Below, one piece after another: positions 40,518 through 47,607 of a stretch of DNA of 47,623 nucleotides (positions are counted from its first letter, which is position 1; the number at the start of each line of letters is the position of its first letter). The notes beneath the pieces were generated by a model that saw nothing but the letters and a program-made list of their open reading frames with translations, searched no databases and was not told where the DNA came from. The stretch comes from Glycomyces amatae. GTDB lineage: Bacteria > Actinomycetota > Actinomycetes > Mycobacteriales > Micromonosporaceae. Location: assembly GCF_020991375.1 (NCBI RefSeq), contig NZ_JAJLQZ010000029.1:1-47623 (forward strand), written 5' to 3'. A program made the position numbers and the translations under genes.

Positions 40518-40577
40518 TTCCTTCCGGCATGTCCGCCGTCGAAACCCTGCCACATCTGTGTCCGCATGAGGAGAACC

Positions 40578-42239
40578 GTGCCAGCGCCAACGCGTAAACC
40601 GTCCCGCCCGAAGGGCCAGGGCCAGTGGGCCATGGGCCACCGGGAGCCGCTCAACAAGAACGAGCAGTCCAAGAAGGACGACAACCCGCTCAACGTCCGG
40701 CAGCGCATCGAGGGCATCTACGCCCACGGCGGCTTCGACTCCATCGACCCCGCCGACCTGCGCGGGCGCTTCCGCTGGTGGGGCCTGTACACCCAGCGCA
40801 AGCCCGGCATCGCCGGCGGCAAGACGGGCGTCCTCGACGAGGAGGAGCTCGACGACAAGTACTTCATGATGCGCGTGCGCATGGACGGCGGCCAGCTCGA
40901 CCGCGAGCAGCTGCGGACCGTCGCCGGCATCTCCCGGGAGTTCGGCCGCGACACCGCCGACATCACCAACCGCGAGAACATCCAGTACCACTGGATCGAC
41001 GTGCGCGACGTCCCCGAGATCTGGCGCCGCCTCGAGTCGGTCGGCCTCGACACCCAGGAGGCCTGCGGCGACTGCCCGCGCGTCGTCCTCGGCTCGCCCG
41101 TCGCGGGCGTGGCCGTCGACGAGGTCATCGACGCCACCCCGCAGATCCGGGAGATCCACGACCGCTTCATCGGCGACCGCAGCCTCTCGAACCTGCCGCG
41201 CAAGTTCAAGTCCTCCATCGGCTGGCTCCCCGACAGCCCCTGGGAGATCAACGACATCTCCCTCGTCGGCGCCCACCACCCCGAGCACGGCCCCGGCTTC
41301 GACCTGTGGGTCGGCGGCGGCCTCTCCACCAACCCGATGTTCGCGCAGCGCCTGGGCACCTGGGTCTCCCAGGACGACGTCGTGGACGTCTGGCTCAACG
41401 TGGTCCGCATCTTCCGCGACTGGGGCTACCGGCGCCTGCGCACCCGCGCCCGCCTGAAGTTCCTCGTCAAGGACTGGGGCGCCGAGAAGTTCCGCGAGGT
41501 CCTCGAGTCCGAGGCCTACCTCGGCCGCAGGCTCCCCGACCTCGACGAGCCGCAGGTCCCCGAGAAGCTCCTCGACCACATCGGCGTCCACGAGCAGAAC
41601 GACGGCAAGTACTTCATCGGCACCGCCCCCGTCGCGGGCCGCGTCTCCGGCACGCTCCTCGGCCAGCTCGCCGACATCGCCGAGAAGTACGGCTCCGACC
41701 GCGTCCGCACCACCCCGCTCCAGAAGATCCTGCTCCTGGACGTCCCCGGCGACCGCGTCGACGAGGCCGTGCGGGACCTGCGCGAGATCGGCCTCGAGGC
41801 CGAGCCGTCCCCCTGGCGCCGCGCCACCATGGCCTGCACCGGCATCCAGTTCTGCAAGCTCGCGATCGTCGACACCAAGGACCGCGCCCGCGACCTCGTC
41901 GACGAGCTCGAGAAGCGCGTCCCCGAACTCGACACGCCGATCACCGTGAACCTGAACGGCTGCCCCAACGCCTGCGCCCGCACCCAGACCGGCGACATCG
42001 GCCTCAAGGGCCAGCTCGTCACCGTCGACGGCCAGCAGGTCGAGGGCTTCCAGGTCCACCTCGGCGGCGGCCACGCCGCGGCCGCGAGCCTGGGCCGCAA
42101 GTCCCGCGGCCTCAAGGTCGCCTCCGCCGACCTCGGCGACTACGTGGAGCGCGTCACGCGCCGCTACCTCGCCGCCAGGTCGCAGGGGGAGACCTTCGCG
42201 CAGTGGGTCCACCGCGCCGACGAAGCGGAATTCCAGTGA
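40578..42239 (+). CDS. sirA: Ferredoxin-dependent sulfite reductase (SirA/NirA-type)
   Basis: Reduces sulfite to sulfide with a siroheme-[4Fe-4S] centre. The 553-aa protein has FRWWGLYTQRKPG and ACGDCPRVVLGSP, which in mycobacterial SirA carry the Tyr and Cys that cross-link near the active site, and the cluster cysteines ACTGIQFCK and NLNGCPNAC. GTG 40578 is preferred over ATG 40566 because gaggag inside the latter fits as ribosome site. Nitrite reductase is the alternative but the cysH and chelatase neighbours favour sulfite. Confidence 0.93.
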   Translation: MPAPTRKPSRPKGQGQWAMGHREPLNKNEQSKKDDNPLNVRQRIEGIYAHGGFDSIDPADLRGRFRWWGLYTQRKPGIAGGKTGVLDEEELDDKYFMMRVRMDGGQLDREQLRTVAGISREFGRDTADITNRENIQYHWIDVRDVPEIWRRLESVGLDTQEACGDCPRVVLGSPVAGVAVDEVIDATPQIREIHDRFIGDRSLSNLPRKFKSSIGWLPDSPWEINDISLVGAHHPEHGPGFDLWVGGGLSTNPMFAQRLGTWVSQDDVVDVWLNVVRIFRDWGYRRLRTRARLKFLVKDWGAEKFREVLESEAYLGRRLPDLDEPQVPEKLLDHIGVHEQNDGKYFIGTAPVAGRVSGTLLGQLADIAEKYGSDRVRTTPLQKILLLDVPGDRVDEAVRDLREIGLEAEPSPWRRATMACTGIQFCKLAIVDTKDRARDLVDELEKRVPELDTPITVNLNGCPNACARTQTGDIGLKGQLVTVDGQQVEGFQVHLGGGHAAAASLGRKSRGLKVASADLGDYVERVTRRYLAARSQGETFAQWVHRADEAEFQ

Positions 42240-42457
42240 GCGCCCGCGTCGTTCCCTACCACTGCCCCTACTGCGGCGAGGAGGACCTCCGGCCGTACGC
42301 GCCCGACGCCGACAGCGACGTCGACATCAAGGGCGGATGGCACTGCGCGGACTGCACCCGCGTCTTCGCCGTCAAATACCACGGGATGGCCGCCGCACCG
42401 GTGTACGCGGCGCCGCCCACCGACCTCCAATCCCCACCCGACAACGAGGGCGCGTAA
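42236..42457 (+). CDS. Small zinc-ribbon-like protein between sirA and cysH
   Basis: A 73-aa protein whose GTG overlaps the sirA stop. It carries two Cys pairs, HCPYCGEEDL and WHCADCTRVF, that would bind one zinc or iron, and a Pro/Ala-rich tail. A similar small gene lies between sir and cysH in Streptomyces. Its function is unknown; coupling to sirA suggests a role in the same pathway. Confidence 0.85.
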   Translation: MSARVVPYHCPYCGEEDLRPYAPDADSDVDIKGGWHCADCTRVFAVKYHGMAAAPVYAAPPTDLQSPPDNEGA

Positions 42458-42503
42458 CCCACGAGCCTCGAACCGAGTGACACCCCGATCGGAGTGAAGC
42501 ACC

Positions 42504-43214
42504 ATGAGCAGCACCGGAAAGCAGCGAGACCCCTTCGAACTCCGCGACCTCGCCGCGGCCGCGGGGAAGCGGCTGGAGGACGCCACGGCCCACCAGATCA
42601 TCGAGTGGGCGGTCGGCGAGTTCGGCGAGCGCTTCTGCGTGACCTCATCGATGGCCGACGCCGCGGTGGTCCACCTGGCCAGCCAGGTGGCCCCCGGCAT
42701 CGACGTCGTCTTCCTCGACACCGGGCTGCACTTCCCCGAGACCCTCGAGGTCCGCGACTTCGTGGCGTCCACCATGGACGTCAACGTCCGCTCGATCCGG
42801 CCCGACCAGTCGGTCCTGTCCCAGGACGCCGAGTTCGGGCCCCGCCTGTTCTCCCGCGCCCCCGACGAGTGCTGCTCCCTGCGCAAGGTCCTCCCGCTCA
42901 ACCGGGCCCTGGCCGACTACGACGGCTGGGCCACGGGCCTGCGCCGGGACGAGGGCCCGACCCGCGCGAACACGAAGGTCGTCGACTTCGACCTGTCCCG
43001 CCGCAAGGTCAAGGTCTCGCCGATCGCGAAGTGGACCGAGGCCGACCAGGAGGCGTACATCGAGCGCCACAACATCCCGGTCAACCCGCTGCTCAAGGAC
43101 GGCTTCCGCTCGATCGGCTGCTGGCCGTGCACCCGGCGCACCGCGCCGGGCGAGGACCCCCGCGCGGGCCGCTGGGCCGCGTTCGACAAGACCGAGTGCG
43201 GACTGCATGTCTGA
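42504..43214 (+). CDS. cysH: Adenylylsulfate (APS) reductase
   Basis: Reduces activated sulfate to sulfite. The 236-aa enzyme has ATP-pyrophosphatase-type FCVTSSMADAAVVHL, CCSLRKV and GCWPCTRRT, the four cysteines of a [4Fe-4S] cluster, so APS rather than PAPS is the probable substrate, and the catalytic Cys tail ECGLH. The ATG has ggagtg before it. Its end overlaps the chelatase gene by 8 nt. Confidence 0.94.
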   Translation: MSSTGKQRDPFELRDLAAAAGKRLEDATAHQIIEWAVGEFGERFCVTSSMADAAVVHLASQVAPGIDVVFLDTGLHFPETLEVRDFVASTMDVNVRSIRPDQSVLSQDAEFGPRLFSRAPDECCSLRKVLPLNRALADYDGWATGLRRDEGPTRANTKVVDFDLSRRKVKVSPIAKWTEADQEAYIERHNIPVNPLLKDGFRSIGCWPCTRRTAPGEDPRAGRWAAFDKTECGLHV

Positions 43215-43935
43215 CCGGCCGGCCCGCGGGTCCGTCGCGGCCGCTCCGGCGGCCGGGGCGCCGGGGCCGCGGCCGGTCGTCCTGGTCGCGCACGGCAGCC
43301 CCGACCCGCGCTCCCCGGAGGCCGTCCGCGCCATCGCGCGGGCGGCCGGGGCCGACGTCGGCTTCCTGGAGTTCAACGAACCGCACCCGGTCGCGGTCCT
43401 GGAGGGCCTCGCCGACACCGGCGCCGCCGCCGCGGTGGCGCTCCCGCTGCTGCTGACCGATGCCTACCACTCCCGCACCGACCTCCCCGCGGTCGCCGAA
43501 CGGGCCCGGGAGGCCCGGCCCGGCCTCGCGGTCGCGGTGGCGCGCCCGGTGGGGGACCTGTCGCTCGCGAAGGCCCTCGTCCGCGGTCTGCCCCGCGGCG
43601 TCGACGGACTGGTGGTGTGCGCCGCCGGGACCCGCGTCGAGGAGGGCCGCGCCCATGTGGCCGCGGTGGCCGCCGAAGCCGGGCGGCTGCTCGGCGTCCC
43701 GGCCGGCCCGGGCTTCGCCTCGGGCCCCGGCCCCCGCGCGGGCGAGGCCGTGGAGGCACTCAAAACCCAAGGGGCCCAACGTATCGCGGCGGTCTGCTAC
43801 TTCATCGCGCCGGGACTGCTCTGCGACGCGGCACTGGACTCGGCCCGCGAGGCGGGCGCCGTCCACACCGGCGAACCGCTCGGCACCGCCCCCGAACTCC
43901 TCGCGCTCATCGAACGCCGCGCCGCCGAGGCCTGA
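43207..43935 (+). CDS. cbiX: Sirohydrochlorin chelatase (CbiX/SirB family)
   Basis: Inserts iron (siroheme) or cobalt into sirohydrochlorin. The 242-aa protein contains two half-domains, with metal-binding H29 (LVAHGSPDPR) and H88 (DAYHSRTDLP). It overlaps cysH (frame +2) and completes the operon that makes the siroheme needed by SirA. Iron is the expected metal given the context. Confidence 0.92.
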   Translation: MSDRPARGSVAAAPAAGAPGPRPVVLVAHGSPDPRSPEAVRAIARAAGADVGFLEFNEPHPVAVLEGLADTGAAAAVALPLLLTDAYHSRTDLPAVAERAREARPGLAVAVARPVGDLSLAKALVRGLPRGVDGLVVCAAGTRVEEGRAHVAAVAAEAGRLLGVPAGPGFASGPGPRAGEAVEALKTQGAQRIAAVCYFIAPGLLCDAALDSAREAGAVHTGEPLGTAPELLALIERRAAEA

Positions 43936-43940
43936 ACCGA

Positions 43941-43993
43941 TGCGATCGGTGGAACGCTTGGTTGCGGTCCATGCGATCGCGGGTCCAAGCGCC
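43941..43993 (+). other. Degenerate tRNA-His-like sequence
   Basis: About 42 of 55 positions agree with positions 10-65 of the tRNA-His gene at 9485-9560, including gaacgcttggttg, ggtcca, tcgcgggt and caag. The anticodon position reads gcg, one stem pair is lost, and no acceptor stem can form. It is therefore a relic, not a working tRNA. Confidence 0.55.
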
Positions 43994-44017
43994 GCGGGAG
44001 CCGTCCGGCCCCGCGGC
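43991..44017. terminator. Hairpin between convergent chelatase and membrane-protein genes
   Basis: gccgcggg (43991-43998) pairs with cccgcggc (44010-44017) around an 11-nt loop. Confidence 0.45.
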
Positions 44018-44039
44018 CCTCACTCGGCCCCTGCGCCGC

Positions 44040-44489
44040 TCACTCGGTCTCGCCGAAGGGCCTGCGCTCGCCGAAGCCGACGGCCCGCCGCGACGGCCCG
44101 CTGAGGACCAGTCCGAGCAGCACCGCCGCCAGCGCCCAGGCCCCGATCCCCAGGAGCGGGTGCGCGGCCTCCCTGAGGTAGTACCCGACCGGGAGCCACA
44201 GGAGCGCCTGGAACACCGCCTGCGCCACGACGTCCCGCCGCTGGAGCAGCCGGCGCCCGAGGAACCAGTAGTACAGCGCGGCGGCCCAGGCGAGCAGCAC
44301 GACGCCGACCGCGCCCTCGGCGGTGTCGACGCGGCCGGTCGCCAACTGCGCCAGCCCCCATGCTCCGGCGGCGACGAGTCCCGTTGCGAGGAGCCAGAAC
44401 AGGCCCGCGGCGACGGTGAGGGTCCAAGGACGGTCACCGTCACCGTTCGTTTCGGTGACCGCGCCCATGTCGGCATCGGTTTCGTTCAC
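44040..44489 (-). CDS. Membrane protein, unknown family
   Basis: A 149-aa protein with about four membrane helices (LTVAAGLFWLLATGLVAAGA; GAVGVVLLAWAAALYYWF; VVAQAVFQALLWLPVGYYL; LGIGAWALAAVLLGLVL), a short acidic start and a polar end. I do not recognise the family. GTG 44489 has tacggt 6 nt upstream and no ribosome site, so it is probably leaderless. It is divergent from the diacylglycerol-kinase-like gene. Confidence 0.75.
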   Translation of the reverse strand: MNETDADMGAVTETNGDGDRPWTLTVAAGLFWLLATGLVAAGAWGLAQLATGRVDTAEGAVGVVLLAWAAALYYWFLGRRLLQRRDVVAQAVFQALLWLPVGYYLREAAHPLLGIGAWALAAVLLGLVLSGPSRRAVGFGERRPFGETE

Positions 44490-44495
44490 ACCTCA

Positions 44496-44501
44496 ACCGT
44501 A
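44496..44501 (-). promoter_or_regulatory. -10 box for leaderless membrane-protein gene
   Basis: tacggt on the minus strand, six bases before GTG. Confidence 0.55.
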
Positions 44502-44509
44502 TCCCGGGC

Positions 44510-44515
44510 TACGCT
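44510..44515 (+). promoter_or_regulatory. -10 box for leaderless lipid-kinase gene
   Basis: tacgct followed by six bases and ATG 44522; the two divergent -10 boxes are only 8 bp apart. Confidence 0.6.
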
Positions 44516-44521
44516 GCGGCT

Positions 44522-45475
44522 ATGCGCGACCTGAAAGCGGCGCCGCAGCGCGGTCTGCTCATCGTGAACCCGAAGGCCTCCACCGGCTCGCGGCGTCGCA
44601 CGAGGTGGGTGGTCAAGAAGCTCGACCACGCCCTCGACCTGACCGTGGAGCAGACCCGCGCGCGCGGCCACGGCGAGGAGCTCGCCAGGCGCGGCGCCGA
44701 CGAGGGCTACGACGTGGTGCTCAGCCTCGGCGGCGACGGTACCGTGAACGAGGTCGTCAACGGACTGGTCGCGGACGGCCGCCCGGCCGCGGAGGCGCCG
44801 GTGTTCGCGCCGATCCCCGCGGGCTCCACGAACGTCTTCGCGCGGGCCCTGGGGCTGCCGTGGGACCGCCGCCGCGCCGCGACGGCGATCGTGTCCGCGA
44901 TCGAGGAGTCGCGGGAGCGCACGGTGAGCCTGGGGCGCGCGAGAGGGGACGGCACCGACCGCCTCTTCACCTTCTGCGCCGGGCTCGGATGGGACGCCTC
45001 GATCATCAAGAAGGTGGAGTCGTACCGCAAGAAGCGCAATCTCGGCGCCCATTACGCCCGCGCCGTCATGGCGGAGCTCAACGAGCACGGCGTGGAGGGC
45101 GACTCGATCGAGGTCGAGCTCTCATCGGGTGAGGCCGATCTCTCCACCGGGATGGTCGTGGTGCAGAACTGCGCGCCGTGGACCTACTTGGGCACCCTTC
45201 CGGTGAATCTCAACGCGCGGGCGTCCTTTAATGCTGGACTTGATGTCCTGATTCTGCGTAAACTTGGGCTGTCGGACGCCGCGATGACCGCCGCTTCACT
45301 GCTGGTCGGTCGGGACGGACCCGACGGCAAACACGCGGTGACGCATCACGATCTCTCCAGGATTCGGCTGCGCGCGTCGCTTCCGCAGGCCTTCCAACTC
45401 GACGGGGATTACCTCGGGGAGTTGACCGAACTCGATCTCGATTCGGTGCCCGGGGCACTGCGGGTGGCCTGCTAA
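44522..45475 (+). CDS. Diacylglycerol/sphingosine kinase family protein (DAGK catalytic domain)
   Basis: A 317-aa lipid-kinase-like enzyme with the nucleotide loop GGDGTVNEVVNG (residues 70-81), LLIVNPKAS near the N terminus, and PAGSTNVFARALGLP. The C-terminal half has the beta-sandwich with FQLDGDYLGEL. Probable substrate is diacylglycerol or another lipid alcohol. ATG 44522 is leaderless (tacgct upstream). Codon use in the last ~80 codons is less G/C-rich, continuing into the A/T-richer region before whiB1. Confidence 0.9.
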   Translation: MRDLKAAPQRGLLIVNPKASTGSRRRTRWVVKKLDHALDLTVEQTRARGHGEELARRGADEGYDVVLSLGGDGTVNEVVNGLVADGRPAAEAPVFAPIPAGSTNVFARALGLPWDRRRAATAIVSAIEESRERTVSLGRARGDGTDRLFTFCAGLGWDASIIKKVESYRKKRNLGAHYARAVMAELNEHGVEGDSIEVELSSGEADLSTGMVVVQNCAPWTYLGTLPVNLNARASFNAGLDVLILRKLGLSDAAMTAASLLVGRDGPDGKHAVTHHDLSRIRLRASLPQAFQLDGDYLGELTELDLDSVPGALRVAC

Positions 45476-45502
45476 CAACTTGGGAAAACCTCGGAGCGGG
45501 TG

Positions 45503-45531
45503 TTGACAACTCGCCCGTGAGCAGGCAAGGT
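45503..45531 (+). promoter_or_regulatory. Candidate promoter downstream of the lipid-kinase gene
   Basis: A perfect ttgaca at 45503-45508 with caaggt at 45526-45531, spacer 17. The following stretch to 45925 has low coding potential; a 73-codon frame from ATG 45610 to 45831 (start MWVLMSWRSLRAKNG) has no family I know and no clear ribosome site, so it is not called as a gene. Confidence 0.45.
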
Positions 45532-45925
45532 TGATTTCGCCATCCCTACAGGGACGGCGCGAGACTTACAACCGAATATCGTATTTTCGGTGCGTATAGA
45601 CCGGGCACGATGTGGGTACTTATGTCTTGGCGAAGCTTGCGAGCCAAGAATGGTTCAAGCCCTGGCGAGACTTCCGAGCGTGGTGAGTCGGCCAACCTTG
45701 AGTACCAGTGTGTCAAACCGGTTCGACTCGCTGTCACCGACCCCCTCCTTGGCGGAACCTGCGGGCCGTACATTCGGCAGGTCCCCCGGAGGAGCGAATG
45801 TGACGGGGGCCGCTTTGAGGATCCGCGGTAGGGATCCCGGCGGCACTGCGGAACGTCCTCCCGAGTCTTCTTCGAGGTAGCAAGGTGAGTTCACTCACTC
45901 AGCGCGGATTTCCGGAGTCGAACCC

Positions 45926-45961
45926 TTGACAAATCCCGTCCTTGTGAAAGTATTCACAAGG
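45926..45961 (+). promoter_or_regulatory. Promoter with perfect CRP-type palindrome upstream of whiB1
   Basis: ttgaca at 45926-45931 is followed by ccttgtgaa-agta-ttcacaagg (45940-45961), a 9-bp inverted repeat that contains the exact CRP consensus tgtga-N6-tcaca (45943-45958). The -10 (around agtatt, 45949-45954) lies inside it, which fits repression of this promoter. whiB1 of Mycobacterium tuberculosis is known to be controlled by its CRP homologue. The leader from here to 46353 (about 390 nt) holds no gene I can support. Confidence 0.75.
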
Positions 45962-46353
45962 GAGACGGGTTCAGGTGCGGACCAGTCGCTGCGACACTTG
46001 TGGAGCTGTGAATCCGCACGACCGCCACTCGGGCGGCCGACGCCGCCGAGCGGCTGTGCTCACCGATGCCCCGGCGTTCAGCAATGGCGCTGAAGCGATA
46101 CGAGAGCCCTCCGTGATCGCGGTGACAACGATTCCCTTTGCAGGGAAACGAGATCCGTCCTGAGTGCTCCCCGGTCCCGCCCGCGAGGTGCGACCGCCAC
46201 ACGGAAGCCGTGGCGGAATCCGAGCGGTACCGGCGCGAAACGCGATCGAACGCCCGCGAGGCCCGGCAGGGACCCCGCTACGCCCGAAATCGCAAGAGCT
46301 GTTCATAACACCGTGAAACCAAGATGCTTGATGCTTAGCAAGGAGATGTTTTG

Positions 46354-46617
46354 ATGGATTGGCGCCACGAGGCCATCTGCCGCGACGAGGACCCCGAACT
46401 GTTCTTCCCGATCGGGGACACCGGACCGGCACTGGTACAGATCGAGCAGGCCAAGAACGTCTGCCGGCGCTGCCCCGTGACCGAGGAGTGCCTGCGGTGG
46501 GCGCTCGAGAGCGGTCAGGACGCGGGCGTTTGGGGCGGCATGAGCGAGATCGAGCGCCGCGAGCTGAAGCGCCGCTCGGGTGCCCTGCGCACGCTCGCCA
46601 CCCAGGTCGTCGGCTAG
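46354..46617 (+). CDS. whiB1: WhiB1-type [4Fe-4S] transcription factor (WblE)
   Basis: An 87-aa protein with the four cluster-binding cysteines at C9, C37, C40 and C46, the same numbers as in M. tuberculosis WhiB1, followed by the turn GVWGGMSEIERRELKRR and a basic tail. It is an essential nitric-oxide-sensitive regulator that binds sigma region 4 in mycobacteria. ATG 46354 is chosen over TTG 46351; aggag lies 8 nt before. Family identity is strong. Confidence 0.96.
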   Translation: MDWRHEAICRDEDPELFFPIGDTGPALVQIEQAKNVCRRCPVTEECLRWALESGQDAGVWGGMSEIERRELKRRSGALRTLATQVVG

Positions 46618-46667
46618 CACCGCGCAATCCCTTGATCTAGTCCATCCCTCGAATTTGCGACAACAGA

Positions 46668-46705
46668 AGCTTGGAAGGCCCGGCCGCGCGCCGGGCCTTC
46701 AAGCT
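46668..46705 (+). terminator. Terminator after whiB1
   Basis: A stem of at least 10 bp (gaaggcccgg at 46674-46683 with 46691-46700), extended by agctt/aagct with one bulge. Confidence 0.8.
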
Positions 46706-46754
46706 GTCCGGGGCACCCGGCCGGCACGCACCCCGAAGACTCCGCGGAAGCGCC

Positions 46755-46940
46755 GGGGAAGGCCCCCGATCTCCATCGTGCCCGAGGGGTGCGACGACTC
46801 CGGCGGACGGTCGGTTCGAAGGCGGCGCCGAGACCCTGCGGCGGCACTGGGGAAGGCCCCGGTCTCGATGATGCCCCGGGGGTGCGACGTTCTCGGAGGC
46901 GTGGTGTTCGAAGGCGGCCCTGAGGCCCCAGCGGGGGCCG
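46755..46940. repeat. Two copies of a ~94-bp dispersed repeat
   Basis: ggggaaggcc begins at 46755 and 46849, each time followed by a tgcccgaggggtgcgacg-type core and ttcgaaggcggc. Part of the core recurs at 13692-13708. The gap 46706-46961 has no supported gene. Confidence 0.7.
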
Positions 46941-46961
46941 GGCGCGGCGCTCCCGGGCGGG

Positions 46962-47429
46962 TCAGTTGATCTGGTGGCGCTCGGTCTCGGCGTCCGCCTC
47001 GGTCGCCGGGCGCCGCTGGCGGATCCTGATCGTCGTGGTGCCGCCCTCGACCTCCGAGTCGACCTCGTCGGTGAGGGCCCTGAGCACCTGCCACTGGTAC
47101 GTCCCGGCGTCCGGCAGCGGCTCGCCCTTCGGGCGGCTCAGCACGATCTGGAGGGTCTCCTCGCCCACCTCCAGGCGGCACCGCAGCGGCTCGTCGCCGC
47201 CCCGCCGCCGGAACGGGCGCGCCCGCCCCGCGTCGGCGTGCTTCGGGGCCGTGGGGATCAGCAGCGCCACCGCGGCGTTGACCGCCGCCCGCAGGTCCTC
47301 GATCTCGTCCAGCGAGAACCCGAGCCTGGTCGCCACCGCCGCGGTCGCCGTCGGCAGGACCGAGAGGTAGTCGCCCGTCGAGGGCACGTCGAGCAGCAGC
47401 ACGTCGTCGCGCTCATCGCTCACCGGCAT
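46962..47429 (-). CDS. RsbW-like anti-sigma factor (ATP-binding)
   Basis: A 155-aa protein with the N-terminal pattern of actinobacterial RsbW/UsfX-type kinases (GDYLSVLPTATAAVATRLGF, then LDEIEDLRAAVNAAVALLI, the N-box helix). A Gly/Arg-rich middle replaces the usual G-box region, so ATP binding is uncertain. ATG 47429 has aggaag 5 nt before. Such proteins normally precede a SigF/SigB-type sigma gene, which is not found on its downstream side here. A -10-like tatcct lies near 47490 on the minus strand. Confidence 0.8.
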   Translation of the reverse strand: MPVSDERDDVLLLDVPSTGDYLSVLPTATAAVATRLGFSLDEIEDLRAAVNAAVALLIPTAPKHADAGRARPFRRRGGDEPLRCRLEVGEETLQIVLSRPKGEPLPDAGTYQWQVLRALTDEVDSEVEGGTTTIRIRQRRPATEADAETERHQIN

Positions 47430-47566
47430 CGCCGCTTCCTGTGACGTCGTGAGTGGCCGAAAGCCTTCAGCCCCTCCGCTGCAAAGGATAATCGGACCGG
47501 GCCGCCCGCGCTGACCACCCTGCCCGAAATCCCGCCATAGGGGAGCCGCGGCCGGGCCCGGCGACG

Positions 47567-47607
47567 GCGAAGCGCCCGCCCCCGCGGTCCGGGGACGGGC
47601 GCTTCGC
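47567..47607. terminator. Long hairpin near the right edge
   Basis: gcgaagcgcccg (47567-47578) pairs with cgggcgcttcgc (47596-47607), with further partial pairing inside. It probably ends a gene lying to the right of the window. Confidence 0.55.

Noticed and set aside
43941..43993. A functional tRNA gene
   Set aside because: No acceptor stem, broken T and anticodon stems; only a relic fits.
45610..45831. 73-codon frame between the lipid kinase and whiB1
   Set aside because: No known family, no clear ribosome site; the A/T-richer region allows such a frame by chance. Not called, but mentioned in the promoter entry.
45975..46163. 62-codon frame with CDTC just after the CRP site
   Set aside because: No homologue recognised, no ribosome site; the CxxC alone is weak evidence.
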